Shown piece by piece: positions 24,586-34,089 of a stretch of DNA of 64,000 bases. Below the pieces are notes generated by a model that was not told the origin of the DNA, searched no databases, and saw only the letters and a list, made by a program, of their open reading frames with translations. The first letter of the stretch is position 1, and every line of letters starts with the position of its first letter. Both the position numbers and the translations under genes were made by a program. The DNA is from Herbiconiux oxytropis (GTDB taxonomy: Bacteria; Actinomycetota; Actinomycetes; Actinomycetales; Microbacteriaceae), in NCBI RefSeq assembly GCF_024979315.1, contig NZ_JANLCK010000004.1:372001-436000 (forward strand), in the 5' to 3' direction.

Positions 24586-26262
24586 ATGGAGGCCTGGCTC
24601 CTCGTCGCCCAGGTGGCGACGCTCGCACTCATCCTGGCGGTGCTGTATCGCCCGCTCGGCGACTACATCGCGTGGACGTTCAGCTCGGCGAAGGATCTGA
24701 AGTTCGAGCGCGGGCTCTACCGTGTGGTGGGCGTCGATCCCTCGGGTGAGCAGTCCTGGGGCGCGTACCTCAGGGGCGTGCTCGCCTTCTCCCTCGTCGG
24801 AGTGCTCTTCGTCTACGCCCTCCAGCGGCTGCAGGCGGTGCTGCCCTACTCGCTCGGCCTCCCCGCCGTGCCCGAGGGGCTGTCGTTCAACACGGCGGTC
24901 TCGTTCGTGACCAACACCAACTGGCAGTCGTACTCCCCCGAGGTCACGTTGGGCTACACGGTGCAGCTCGCCGGGCTCGCCGTGCAGAACTTCGTCTCGG
25001 CCGGTGTCGGGCTCGCCGTGGCGGTCGCCCTGATCCGGGGCTTCTCGCGCCGGAGCACCGGCACGCTCGGCAACTTCTGGGTCGACCTCACCCGGGCACT
25101 GCTCCGCATCCTGCTGCCGCTCGCCGTCGTGTCGTCGGTCGTGCTGCTCGCGGGCGGCGTCATCCAGAACCTGAACGGTTTCACAGAGGTGACCACCCTC
25201 ACGGGCGGCACCGCGACCGTGCCGGGCGGACCGGTGGCCTCGCAGGAGGCCATCAAGCTGCTCGGCAACAACGGCGGCGGCTTCTTCAACGTCAACTCCG
25301 CGCATCCGTTCGAGAACCCCACGCCCTGGACGAACCTGTTCCAGATCGTGCTCATGCTCGCCATCCCGTTCTCGCTCCCCCGCGCGTTCGGCAGGATGGT
25401 CGGCGACAACCGGCAGGGTTATGCCATCCTCGCCGCCATGGGCACCCTGTTCGTGGTGTCGCTGGCCGCGCTCACCACGTTCGAGATCATCGGATCCGGC
25501 ACCGGCCCGCAGCTCGCGGGTGGTGCGATGGAGGGCAAGGAGCAGAGGTTCGGCATCGCCGCCTCGACGCTGTTCGCCACGACGTCGACGATCACGTCGA
25601 CGGGTGCGGTGAACTCGATGCACGACAGCTACACGTCGCTCGGCGGCATGATGACGCTGTTCAACATGATGCTCGGCGAGATCGCTCCGGGAGGCATCGG
25701 GGCGGGGCTCTACGGCATCCTGATCATCGCGATCATCACGGTGTTCATCGCGGGCCTGCTCGTCGGCCGCACCCCCGAGTACCTGGGCAAGAAGCTCGGG
25801 CCGCGGGAGATCAAGCTCGCGAGCCTCTACATCCTCGCCACCCCCACGCTCGTGCTCGTGGGCACCGCGCTGAGCTTCGCGGTGCCGGCCATCCGCGACG
25901 ACGTCGAGTCGACGTCGATCTGGAACCCGGGCCTGCACGGCTTCACCGAGGTGCTCTACGCCTTCACGAGCGCCGCCAACAACAACGGCTCCGCGTTCGC
26001 GGGCCTCACGGCCAACACCCCGTGGTTCAACACGGCGCTCGGCGTGGCGATGCTGCTCGGGCGGTTCATCCCGATCGTGCTCGTGCTCGCCCTGGCGGGC
26101 TCGCTCGCCGCGCAGGGCTCCGTGCCCGTCACCGCGGGCACGCTGCCCACCCACCGCCCGCAGTTCGTGGGCCTCCTCGTGGGCGTCGTCCTCATCGTCG
26201 TCGCCCTCACCTACTTCCCCGTGCTCGCACTCGGACCTCTCGCCGAAGGGCTCCCCCGATGA
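24586..26262 (+). CDS. kdpA: Potassium-transporting ATPase subunit KdpA
   Basis: 558-residue channel-like K+-binding subunit of the high-affinity KdpFABC pump, with about ten membrane helices. The four selectivity-filter loops are visible: [12 protein letters not shown] near 107, [18 protein letters not shown] near 228, [13 protein letters not shown] near 343 and [12 protein letters not shown] near 465. Full length. Starts 1 bp after kdpF and shares ATGA with kdpB. Confidence 0.97.
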   Translation: MEAWLLVAQVATLALILAVLYRPLGDYIAWTFSSAKDLKFERGLYRVVGVDPSGEQSWGAYLRGVLAFSLVGVLFVYALQRLQAVLPYSLGLPAVPEGLSFNTAVSFVTNTNWQSYSPEVTLGYTVQLAGLAVQNFVSAGVGLAVAVALIRGFSRRSTGTLGNFWVDLTRALLRILLPLAVVSSVVLLAGGVIQNLNGFTEVTTLTGGTATVPGGPVASQEAIKLLGNNGGGFFNVNSAHPFENPTPWTNLFQIVLMLAIPFSLPRAFGRMVGDNRQGYAILAAMGTLFVVSLAALTTFEIIGSGTGPQLAGGAMEGKEQRFGIAASTLFATTSTITSTGAVNSMHDSYTSLGGMMTLFNMMLGEIAPGGIGAGLYGILIIAIITVFIAGLLVGRTPEYLGKKLGPREIKLASLYILATPTLVLVGTALSFAVPAIRDDVESTSIWNPGLHGFTEVLYAFTSAANNNGSAFAGLTANTPWFNTALGVAMLLGRFIPIVLVLALAGSLAAQGSVPVTAGTLPTHRPQFVGLLVGVVLIVVALTYFPVLALGPLAEGLPR

Positions 26263-28388
26263 CCTCCCTCCCTCGCCAGCTCGCCGCGTCGCTCCCCGGA
26301 GCAGTCCGCAAGCTCGATCCGCGCGAGATGTGGCGGAACCCCGTCATGTTCCTCGTCGAGGTCGGGGCCGCCTTCACCACGGTGATCGCCATCGCACAGC
26401 CGTTCCTGCCGGTGGTCGAGGGGCCGCAGGCCACCTCGCTCGCCTTCACCTGGGCCATCGCGGTGTGGCTCTGGCTCACCGTGCTCTTCGCCAACCTCGC
26501 CGAGAGCGTGGCCGAGGGCCGCGGCAAGGCGCAGGCCGCCACTCTTCGCTCGACGCGCACGAGCACGATGGCCGCGAGGGTCGAGGCCTACGACGCCGCC
26601 GGTGATCCCGCCGCCCTGACGGCCCGCACCGAACAGGTGTCCTCCGCCGACCTGAAGCTCGGCGACGTGGTCGTCGTGGTCGCGGGCGAGCTCATCCCCG
26701 GCGACGGCGACATCGTCGAGGGCATCGCCTCGATCGACGAGTCGGCCATCACGGGCGAGTCCGCCCCGGTGGTGCGGGAGTCCGGCGGCGATCGGAGCGC
26801 CGTCACGGGCGGCACCCGCGTGCTGTCGGACCGCGTGGTGGTGACCATCACCTCGAAGCCCGGCGAGACGTTCGTCGACCGCATGATCCGTCTGGTCGAG
26901 GGGGCCTCCCGGCAGAAGACGCCCAATGAGATCGCGCTCAACATCCTGCTCGCGAGCCTCTCGGTGATCTTCCTCATCGTGGTGCTGACCCTCGGCCCCA
27001 TCGCGGGGTACTCGGATGCCGCACCGTCGATCGCGGTCATGGTCGCGCTGCTCGTGTGCCTCATCCCCACCACGATCGGCGCTCTGCTCTCGGCCATCGG
27101 CATCGCCGGCATGGACCGGCTCGTGCAGCGCAACGTGCTCGCGATGTCGGGCCGCGCCGTCGAGGCCGCGGGCGACGTGACGACCCTGCTGATGGACAAG
27201 ACGGGCACGATCACCTACGGCAACCGGCGCGCCTCCGACTTCGTCGCCCTCACCGGCGTCGACGCCGTCGCGCTCCGCGACGCCGCCGCCCTCTCGTCGC
27301 TCTCCGACTCCACCCCGGAGGGGAAGTCGATCGTCGACCTCGCTTCGGAGCAGGGGTTCGAGCGGCCTGCGTCGGTCGACGGCGAGATCGTGCCCTTCAC
27401 CGCGCAGACCAGGATGAGCGGCGTCGACTTCGCCGACGGCCGCCAGATCCGGAAGGGAGCGGGCTCCGCCGTCACCGCGTGGGCCAGGGAGACCGGCACC
27501 GTGCAGACCGGCACCGTGCAGACCGGCACCGTGGAGACCGACACCGTGGGCCACGTGCTCTTCGACGAACTCGAGCAGCAGACCGACCGCATCGCCGGCC
27601 TCGGCGGCACCCCGCTCGTGGTGGCCACCCGGGAGCCAGGGCAGCCGGCGCGGATCCTCGGGGTCGTGCACCTCAAGGACATCGTGAAGGAGGGCATGGC
27701 GTCACGCTTCGCCGAACTGCGCTCGATGGGCATCCGCACCGTCATGATCACGGGCGACAACCCGCTGACCGCCAAGGCGATCGCTGCGGAGGCGGGTGTC
27801 GACGACTACCTCGCCGAGGCCACCCCCGAGGACAAGCTCGCGCTGATCCGCAAGGAGCAGGAGGGCGGCCGGCTCGTGGCGATGACCGGCGACGGCACCA
27901 ACGACGCCCCGGCGCTCGCCCAGGCCGACGTCGGGGTGGCGATGAACACGGGCACGTCGGCGGCGAAGGAGGCCGGCAACATGGTCGACCTCGACTCCGA
28001 CCCCACGAAGCTCATCGACATCGTGGCGATCGGCAAGCAGCTGCTCATCACCCGCGGGGCGCTCACGACCTTCTCGATCGCCAACGACGTGGCGAAGTAC
28101 TTCGCCATCATCCCGGCGATGTTCGCGGCCGTCTTCCCGGGCCTCGGGCTGCTCAACGTCATGCAGCTGCACTCGCCGTCCTCGGCGATCCTGTCGGCCG
28201 TCGTGTTCAACGCGCTCGTCATCATCGTGCTGATCCCGCTCGCCCTCCGCGGCGTCACGTACCGGCCGATGTCGGCGTCGCGCATCCTCAACCGCAACAT
28301 CCTCGTCTACGGGCTGGGCGGGGTGATCGCGCCGTTCATCGGCATCAAGATCATCGACCTCGTCGTCAGCCTCATCCCCGGCTTCTAG
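26259..28388 (+). CDS. kdpB: Potassium-transporting ATPase ATP-binding subunit KdpB
   Basis: 709-residue P-type ATPase subunit that powers K+ uptake. The phosphorylated Asp313 lies in [12 protein letters not shown]. The A-domain TGES motif appears as ITGESAPV, and the hinge as [22 protein letters not shown]. The ATG at 26259 (ATGA overlap with kdpA) gives normal length. The nucleotide domain carries an extra four-fold TGTVQ/E repeat (about residues 411-430) not usual for KdpB. Confidence 0.97.
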   Translation: MTSLPRQLAASLPGAVRKLDPREMWRNPVMFLVEVGAAFTTVIAIAQPFLPVVEGPQATSLAFTWAIAVWLWLTVLFANLAESVAEGRGKAQAATLRSTRTSTMAARVEAYDAAGDPAALTARTEQVSSADLKLGDVVVVVAGELIPGDGDIVEGIASIDESAITGESAPVVRESGGDRSAVTGGTRVLSDRVVVTITSKPGETFVDRMIRLVEGASRQKTPNEIALNILLASLSVIFLIVVLTLGPIAGYSDAAPSIAVMVALLVCLIPTTIGALLSAIGIAGMDRLVQRNVLAMSGRAVEAAGDVTTLLMDKTGTITYGNRRASDFVALTGVDAVALRDAAALSSLSDSTPEGKSIVDLASEQGFERPASVDGEIVPFTAQTRMSGVDFADGRQIRKGAGSAVTAWARETGTVQTGTVQTGTVETDTVGHVLFDELEQQTDRIAGLGGTPLVVATREPGQPARILGVVHLKDIVKEGMASRFAELRSMGIRTVMITGDNPLTAKAIAAEAGVDDYLAEATPEDKLALIRKEQEGGRLVAMTGDGTNDAPALAQADVGVAMNTGTSAAKEAGNMVDLDSDPTKLIDIVAIGKQLLITRGALTTFSIANDVAKYFAIIPAMFAAVFPGLGLLNVMQLHSPSSAILSAVVFNALVIIVLIPLALRGVTYRPMSASRILNRNILVYGLGGVIAPFIGIKIIDLVVSLIPGF
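27489..27548 (+). repeat. Four in-frame 15-bp tandem repeats inside kdpB
   Basis: Units GAGACCGGCACCGTG, CAGACCGGCACCGTG (twice) and GAGACCGACACCGTG encode (E/Q)T(G/D)TV four times in the nucleotide-binding domain of KdpB. Being 15 bp, gain or loss keeps the frame. Confidence 0.95.
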
Positions 28389-28417
28389 AGCCCCGCAGAA
28401 CAGAACAGGACATCCTC

Positions 28418-29020
28418 ATGGCCACCACCCGCGGGTTCGCCCGCCCCTACGGAGTCGCACTCCGCTACCTGCTCGTCGCCACCGTGGCGCTCGGCATCGT
28501 CTACCCCGTCGTCATCCTCGGCGTAGGACAGCTCGCCCTGCCCGCCCAGGCCAACGGCTCCCTCGTCTCGGTCGAGGGCGAGCCCGTCGGCTCCGCGCTC
28601 ATCGGCCAGTCGTTCACCGATGAGAACGGGGAGGCGCTCCCCGAGTGGTTCCAGTCGCGGCCCTCCGCCGCGGGCTACGACGGCGGCGCCTCGGTGGGCT
28701 CGAACTACGGCCCCGAGAACCCCGACTTCCTCGCCGAGATCGAGGCCCGCCGCGCCGCGATCGCCGAGAGCGACGGGGTGTCGGAGGACGACATCCCGGT
28801 CGACGCCCTCACCACCTCCGGCTCCGGCCTCGACCCGCACATCAGCCCGGAGTACGCGTACCAGCAGGTCACCAGGGTGGCCGACGCGCGCGGGCTCGGC
28901 GAGACCGCCGTGCGGGGCCTCGTCGACGCGGCCGTCCAAGGCCGCGACCTCGGCTACCTCGGTGAGCCGGCCGTCGACGTGCTCGAGCTCAACGTCGCGC
29001 TCTCGCAGCTCGGCTCCTGA
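28418..29020 (+). CDS. kdpC: Potassium-transporting ATPase subunit KdpC
   Basis: 200-residue single-span subunit: one N-terminal helix (about 15-37, LLVATVALGIVYPVVI) and an extracytoplasmic domain with the conserved LIGQSF, FQSRPSAAGYDGGASVGSNYGP and SGSGLDPHISPEYAYQQ motifs. It joins KdpA and KdpB and raises ATP affinity. ATG 28418 with AGGA 8 nt upstream, 29 bp after kdpB. Confidence 0.96.
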   Translation: MATTRGFARPYGVALRYLLVATVALGIVYPVVILGVGQLALPAQANGSLVSVEGEPVGSALIGQSFTDENGEALPEWFQSRPSAAGYDGGASVGSNYGPENPDFLAEIEARRAAIAESDGVSEDDIPVDALTTSGSGLDPHISPEYAYQQVTRVADARGLGETAVRGLVDAAVQGRDLGYLGEPAVDVLELNVALSQLGS

Positions 29021-29048
29021 CGCCTAGGCTTCCGAGCATGGAGGAACG

Positions 29049-31529
29049 ATGAAGCAGGGACGGCTCCGGGTGCTGCTCGGGGCCGCTCCCGGCGTGGGCA
29101 AGACCTACGCGATGCTCGAGGAAGGGCGGCGGCTGCGCTCCCAGGGCAAGGACGTGGTGGTCGCCGTGGTCGAGACCCACGGGCGGGCCGCCACGAAGGC
29201 CATGACTCTCGGCTTCGAGATCATCCCCCGCACCCTCGTCTCGCACCGCGGCGTGGAGCTCGACGAGATGGACCTCGACGCCGTCCTCGCCCGGGCTCCG
29301 CAGTACGCCCTCGTCGACGAGCTCGCCCACACCAACGCCCCCGGGCTCGCGCACGAGAAGCGCTGGCGCGACGTCGAGACGCTCCTGGATGCCGGCATCA
29401 ACGTCATCTCGACCGTCAACATCCAGCACATCGAATCGCTCAACGACGTGGTGCAGCAGATCACGGGCGTGCCCCAGCGCGAGACCATCCCGGATGCGGT
29501 GCTGCGCGAGGCCGACCAGATCGAGGTCGTCGACCTGGCCCCGCAGGCCCTCCGGGACCGTCTCTCCGAGGGCGTCGTCTACCCGGCTGCGCGCATCGAC
29601 GCCGCGCTGTCGAACTACTTCCGGCTCGGCAACCTCACCGCGCTCCGCGAGCTCGCCCTGCTCTGGCTCGCCGACGAGGTCGACTCGTCGCTGCAGAAGT
29701 ACCGCACCGAGCATGGCATCGGCCAGAAGTGGGAGGCGCGCGAACGCGTGGTCGTGGCACTCACGGGCGGCCCGGAGGGCGAGACCCTGCTGCGGCGGGG
29801 CTCCCGGATCGCCGCCCGCTCGGCGGGCGGACAGCTGCTGGCCGTGCACGTCACGAGCCAGGACGGCCTGCGCCCCTCCGACCCCGGGGCGCTCGCGGCG
29901 CAGCGCTCGCTCGTGGAGAGCCTCGGCGGCACCTTCCACCAGGTGGTGGGCAGCGACATCCCGAAGGCGCTCGTAGAGTTCGCGCGGGCCTCGAACGCCA
30001 CCCAGCTCGTGATCGGCGTGAGCAGGCGGAGCCGTCTCTCGGCTCTCCTGACGGGCGCGGGGATCGGCTCGACCGTCATCCGCGAGTCCGGCGACATCGA
30101 CGTGCACATCGTCACCCACGCCGCCGCCGGCGGCCGGCGCTTCGCCCTCCCGCACCCGCACGGATCGCTCACCGTGCGCCGACGCGTCTACGGCTTCGTG
30201 CTCGCCCTCGTCGGCGGACCGCTCCTGACCTGGCTGCTCACCCTCTTCCACAACGAGGAGTCGATCACCTCCGACGTGCTGAGCTACCAGCTGCTCGTCG
30301 TGGTGGTGGCGCTCGTCGGCGGCATCTGGCCCGCTCTGTTCGCCGCGGTGCTGAGCGGGTTCACCCTCGACTTCCTGTTCGTCGACCCGCTCTACACCGT
30401 GCACATCAACGAGCCGCGGCACGCCCTCTCGCTGCTGCTCTACGTCGTGATCGCGGTGCTCGTGTCGATCGTGGTCGACCAGGCGGCGAGGCGGTCCCGC
30501 GCGGCGAGGCGCTCGGCCGCCGAGTCCGAGCTCATCGCGGGCGTCGCGGGCGAGGTGCTGCGGGGGCAGGACGCGTTCCAGGCCTTCGTGACCCGCACCA
30601 GGGAGGCCTTCGGACTCACGGGCGTGCGCATCCTCGTGGGAGACCGCGTGCTCGCCTCGGACGGGGAGCCCGCCCGCGACGACGAGCCCGATCGCGTGCC
30701 GATCGACCCGGAGGCCACGCTGGAACTCCACGGCCGACCCCTGCAATCGGCCGACCGGAGGCTGCTCGGGGTGATCGTGACCCAGCTGGCGACCGCTCTC
30801 GAGCACGCCGGGCTCGAGGAGACCGCGCGCGAGATGGCACCGCTCGCCGCCGCCGACAAGGTGCGGAGCGCCCTGCTGGCGGCCGTCGGCCACGACCTCC
30901 GCCGGCCCCTGGCAGGGGCGACCGCCGCCGTCACCGGGCTCCGGAGCTCGGGCCCTGCGCTCTCGGCCGGCGACCGAGACGAGCTGCTCGACACCGCCGA
31001 GACCTCGCTCAAGCAGCTCACCGACCTGCTCACGAACCTTCTCGACGTGAGCCGTGTGCAGGCCGGAGCCCTCGCCGTGACCCTCGAGCCCGTCGACCTC
31101 GTCGACCTCGTGCCCACGGTGCTCGAGGAGCTGGGCGTGGGGCCCGAGTCGGTCGACCTCGACCTGCCGGCCGATCTCCCGCACCTCGAGGCCGATCCGG
31201 GGCTGCTCGAACGCGTGCTCGTGAACCTGCTCTCCAACGCCCTCAAGTACTCCCCCGATGGTCAGAACGCGGTGGTCGCCGCCTCGGCCTTCCACGACAC
31301 CGTGCAGATCCGCGTGATCGACCGCGGGCCAGGGGTGCCGGAGGATCGTCGCGACGACATCTTCGTGCCCTTCCAGCGCCTCGGCGACACCGACAACTCC
31401 ACCGGACTCGGGCTCGGCCTCGCGCTCTCGAAGGGCTTCGTGGAGGGCATGGGCGGCACGCTCGAGTTCGAGGAGACCCCGCGCGGCGGATCCACCATGG
31501 TCGTCACCCTCACGGCGGTGTCCGCATGA
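29049..31529 (+). CDS. kdpD: Osmosensitive K+ channel sensor histidine kinase KdpD
   Basis: 826-residue sensor. Order: KdpD N-terminal domain with Walker A GAAPGVGKTYAML (about 10-22) and DELAHTN near 94; universal-stress-like domain (about 230-355); four membrane helices (about 378-480); a GAF-like segment; dimerisation domain with His615 in VGHDLRRPL; and an ATPase domain with NALKYSP and the G-boxes near 750-800. It senses K+ limitation and phosphorylates KdpE. A GGAGGA site precedes ATG 29049; ATGA overlap with kdpE. Confidence 0.96.
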   Translation: MKQGRLRVLLGAAPGVGKTYAMLEEGRRLRSQGKDVVVAVVETHGRAATKAMTLGFEIIPRTLVSHRGVELDEMDLDAVLARAPQYALVDELAHTNAPGLAHEKRWRDVETLLDAGINVISTVNIQHIESLNDVVQQITGVPQRETIPDAVLREADQIEVVDLAPQALRDRLSEGVVYPAARIDAALSNYFRLGNLTALRELALLWLADEVDSSLQKYRTEHGIGQKWEARERVVVALTGGPEGETLLRRGSRIAARSAGGQLLAVHVTSQDGLRPSDPGALAAQRSLVESLGGTFHQVVGSDIPKALVEFARASNATQLVIGVSRRSRLSALLTGAGIGSTVIRESGDIDVHIVTHAAAGGRRFALPHPHGSLTVRRRVYGFVLALVGGPLLTWLLTLFHNEESITSDVLSYQLLVVVVALVGGIWPALFAAVLSGFTLDFLFVDPLYTVHINEPRHALSLLLYVVIAVLVSIVVDQAARRSRAARRSAAESELIAGVAGEVLRGQDAFQAFVTRTREAFGLTGVRILVGDRVLASDGEPARDDEPDRVPIDPEATLELHGRPLQSADRRLLGVIVTQLATALEHAGLEETAREMAPLAAADKVRSALLAAVGHDLRRPLAGATAAVTGLRSSGPALSAGDRDELLDTAETSLKQLTDLLTNLLDVSRVQAGALAVTLEPVDLVDLVPTVLEELGVGPESVDLDLPADLPHLEADPGLLERVLVNLLSNALKYSPDGQNAVVAASAFHDTVQIRVIDRGPGVPEDRRDDIFVPFQRLGDTDNSTGLGLGLALSKGFVEGMGGTLEFEETPRGGSTMVVTLTAVSA

Positions 31530-32218
31530 GGATCCTGATCGCTGACGACGACCCGCAGATCCTGCGCGCGCTGCGGGTGACCCTCGGGGCGCAGGGCCAC
31601 GAGATCCTCACGGCGGGCGATGGCCTCGCCACCATCGCGGCCGCGTCCACGCACCCGCCCGACCTCCTCATCGTCGACCTCGGCATGCCGCACCTCGACG
31701 GCATGGAGGTCATCCGCACCGTGCGCGGCTGGTCGCAGCTGCCGATCCTCGTCGTCTCGGGCCGCACGGATGCCGCCGACAAGGTCGACGCGCTCGACGC
31801 CGGGGCCGACGACTACGTCACGAAGCCGTTCGCCATCGACGAGCTGCTCGCCCGCGTGCGCGCCCTCACCCGGCGGAGCTCGGCCGCTGCGCCCAGCGCG
31901 CCGGTCGTGACCCTCAGCGGTGTCACCGTGGACCTGCTCGCCCACGTCGTCACGCGCGAGGGACAGCGGAACGCCATCCGGCTCACCCCGACGGAGTGGA
32001 AGATCCTCGAGCTGCTCGTGCGGAACCCGCACCGGCTGCTCACCCATGGCGACCTCTTCACCCAGATCTGGGGCACCGCCGACGTGCGGGAGACCGGCTA
32101 CCTGCGCCTCTACATCGGCCAGCTCCGCAAGAAGCTCGAGCCCGACCCCTCGCACCCGCGACACATCCTCACCGAGACGGGGATGGGCTACCGTTTCGAA
32201 CCGGATCCGCCTCGGTGA
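31526..32218 (+). CDS. kdpE: Response regulator KdpE
   Basis: 230-residue OmpR/PhoB-type regulator. Receiver domain with acidic pocket ADDD (7-9), phospho-acceptor Asp51 (IVDLGMP) and Lys in VTKPF; C-terminal winged helix with LTPTEWKILELLVRNPHRLLTHGDL and the YLRLYIGQLRKKLE recognition helix. It activates kdpFABC, probably via the paired CAGGAT-CCGTT sites upstream. Its last 50 bp overlap the convergent TetR gene. Confidence 0.96.
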   Translation: MRILIADDDPQILRALRVTLGAQGHEILTAGDGLATIAAASTHPPDLLIVDLGMPHLDGMEVIRTVRGWSQLPILVVSGRTDAADKVDALDAGADDYVTKPFAIDELLARVRALTRRSSAAAPSAPVVTLSGVTVDLLAHVVTREGQRNAIRLTPTEWKILELLVRNPHRLLTHGDLFTQIWGTADVRETGYLRLYIGQLRKKLEPDPSHPRHILTETGMGYRFEPDPPR

Positions 32219-32960
32219 GCCCGAGGTCGGCGGCGAGTCGGTCGATCACGATCTCGAAGTAGTCATCGGGCTGCGAGACCGACCCCACGAGGTGGCCGAA
32301 GAGCTCGAACGAGATCGTGCCGAACACCGTCGTCCACCCCATGAGCGTGCGCACCACGAGCTCGGTCGGCGCGTCGGTGTGCATCAGCCCCCGCTGCTGG
32401 GCGAAGCCGATCGCGCCGGCCACGGCGGAGGTGTCGTGGGCGGCGCCGCGAGCAGCGGGCGTCGCAGAGCCTGCCTCCTTGGCATCCACCACGATCCGGA
32501 GGATCACCAGGATCACCCTCGTCGCGGGCTCCACCGTGGCCTGCGGCGCCGCATAGCCAGGCACGGGAGATCCGTAGAGCAGCGCGTAGTCGCCCGGATG
32601 AGCGAGTGCCCAGCCGCGCACGGCGAGCCACGCCGCGCGCCAGCGGCCGACCACGTCGCGGCGGTCGGCCACGGCCGCCTCGGCCTGCTCCACAGCGGCC
32701 CCCAGCTCGTCGTAGGCGAGCACGAGCAGGGCGGTGAGCAGCTCGTCGCGGCTCGCGAAGTAGCGGTAGACCGCCGACGACACCATCCCCACGTCGCGCG
32801 CCACGGCCCGGAGCGAGAGCTCCCCCGGGCCTGACTCGGTGAGCCGGATGCGTGCCGCCGTCAGGATCTCGGCCGTGATCTGCTCGCGGGCGCGCTCCCG
32901 CACGGTGCGGGCGCGGGGCACGGGCGAGGGGGCCGGTGCAGGGTGGTCGGCAGGCGTCAT
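32169..32960 (-). CDS. TetR/AcrR family transcriptional regulator
   Basis: 263-residue repressor. The helix-turn-helix lies at about residues 45-75 (LSLRAVARDVGMVSSAVYRYFASRDELL), followed by a TetR_C-like helical ligand domain (WRAAWLAVRGWALAHPGDYALLYG). ATG 32960 is preferred over 33008, which would lie in the operator region. Divergent from the epimerase gene, with two palindromic sites in the spacer, so autorepression and repression of the epimerase gene are expected. The 3' end overlaps kdpE by 50 bp. Confidence 0.92.
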   Translation of the reverse strand: MTPADHPAPAPSPVPRARTVRERAREQITAEILTAARIRLTESGPGELSLRAVARDVGMVSSAVYRYFASRDELLTALLVLAYDELGAAVEQAEAAVADRRDVVGRWRAAWLAVRGWALAHPGDYALLYGSPVPGYAAPQATVEPATRVILVILRIVVDAKEAGSATPAARGAAHDTSAVAGAIGFAQQRGLMHTDAPTELVVRTLMGWTTVFGTISFELFGHLVGSVSQPDDYFEIVIDRLAADLGLTEADPVRNGSPSPSR

Positions 32961-33000
32961 CCGACCACTCTGGCCGCAATCGAGAGCATCCGCAACAAAT

Positions 33001-33065
33001 GAGAGCACTGCTCTTGTTTCCCGATCCTCGATATGTCAGGCTCATGGACAGAGAGCACCGCTCTC
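33001..33065. promoter_or_regulatory. Twin palindromic operators between TetR gene and epimerase gene
   Basis: Site 1 GAGAGCACTGCTCTT (33001-33015) and site 2 GAGAGCACCGCTCTC (33051-33065) have 6-bp arms around a 3-bp centre, both followed by GTTT. They are 50 bp apart, close to five helical turns. A further half-site CGAGAGC occurs at 32981. They fit a TetR dimer binding pattern controlling both directions. Confidence 0.75.
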
Positions 33066-33086
33066 GTTTTCCAGAAGGAGTCGCCC

Positions 33087-34001
33087 ATGTCGGATCGCCA
33101 TGTCATCGTCGGAGCCGGCCCCGTGGGCCGCCACCTCGCCGCCCAGCTCGCCGAGCGGGGCTCCGAGGTGGTCGTCGCCACGAGGTCGGGCACCGATCCG
33201 GGGCTCGCGGGGGTGCGGGGCATTCGTGTGGATGCGAACGACGCCGACGCCCTCTCGGCCGTCACGGTCGGCGCATCCGCCCTCTACAACTGTGCGAACC
33301 CCGGCGACTACACGCAGTGGGACACCACCTGGCCGCCATTGGCCGCGGCGCTCCTCAGCACGGCCGAGCGCACGGGACCCGTCTACGCGATCACAGGCAA
33401 CCTCTACCCCTACGGTCCCGTCGACGAGCCGATGCACGAAGGCCTGCCCGACGCCGCCGTCGACCACAAGGGCGTGCTGCGGGCCCGCCTCTGGGCCGAC
33501 GCACTCGAGGCGCACGACGCCGGGCGGGTGCGCGCCGTGGAGGTGCGCGGCTCCGACTACATGGGCACCGGCGTGGGAGTCAACGGCCACATCAGCCGCC
33601 AGCTCCCCGCCGCCCGCAGGGGCAAGCGCGCCCGGGTGCTCGGCGACCCCGACATGCCGCACACCTTCACCGATGTGCAGGATGTCGCCCGGCTCCTGAT
33701 CGCCGCGGCCGACGACGAGTCGTCGCACGGGCGCCTCTGGCACGTCCCCTCGAACCCGCCCCGCTCGCAGCGCCAGGCGCTCGGCGACGTGCTCACGGCC
33801 GCCGGTCTCTCGCCCGTGCCCGTGAGTCCCATCCCGCCGCTCGCGCTGCGCGCCGGAGAGCTCTTCTCGCCGATGCTCCGCGAGCTGAAGGAGCTCTCGT
33901 ACCAGTGGACCCGCCCCTACGTGCTCGACGACTCCGCCGCCCGCGCCCACTTCGCGCTCGAGCCGACCCCCTGGGAGGAGGTCTGCCGCCGCACCTCGTG
34001 A
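33087..34001 (+). CDS. NAD(P)-binding epimerase/reductase-like SDR protein
   Basis: 304-residue atypical SDR. The N-terminal Rossmann motif is VGAGPVGRHLA, closer to a GxGxxG than the GxxGxxG of epimerases. A GNLYPYGPV segment near residue 115 contains the Tyr of the usual active site region but no clear YxxxK. Related proteins are annotated as NAD-dependent epimerase/dehydratase or NmrA-like. ATG 33087 has AGAAGGAG 6 nt upstream. Likely regulated by the divergent TetR protein; substrate unknown. Confidence 0.8.
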   Translation: MSDRHVIVGAGPVGRHLAAQLAERGSEVVVATRSGTDPGLAGVRGIRVDANDADALSAVTVGASALYNCANPGDYTQWDTTWPPLAAALLSTAERTGPVYAITGNLYPYGPVDEPMHEGLPDAAVDHKGVLRARLWADALEAHDAGRVRAVEVRGSDYMGTGVGVNGHISRQLPAARRGKRARVLGDPDMPHTFTDVQDVARLLIAAADDESSHGRLWHVPSNPPRSQRQALGDVLTAAGLSPVPVSPIPPLALRAGELFSPMLRELKELSYQWTRPYVLDDSAARAHFALEPTPWEEVCRRTS

Positions 34002-34089
34002 CCACTGGCGCGGCGCGGGGAACTCGAGCCGCTCCTCGCCGTGCGTCGTTTCTGCCGGCAATCGGGCTACGCGCCTCGGCAGAGCAGCT

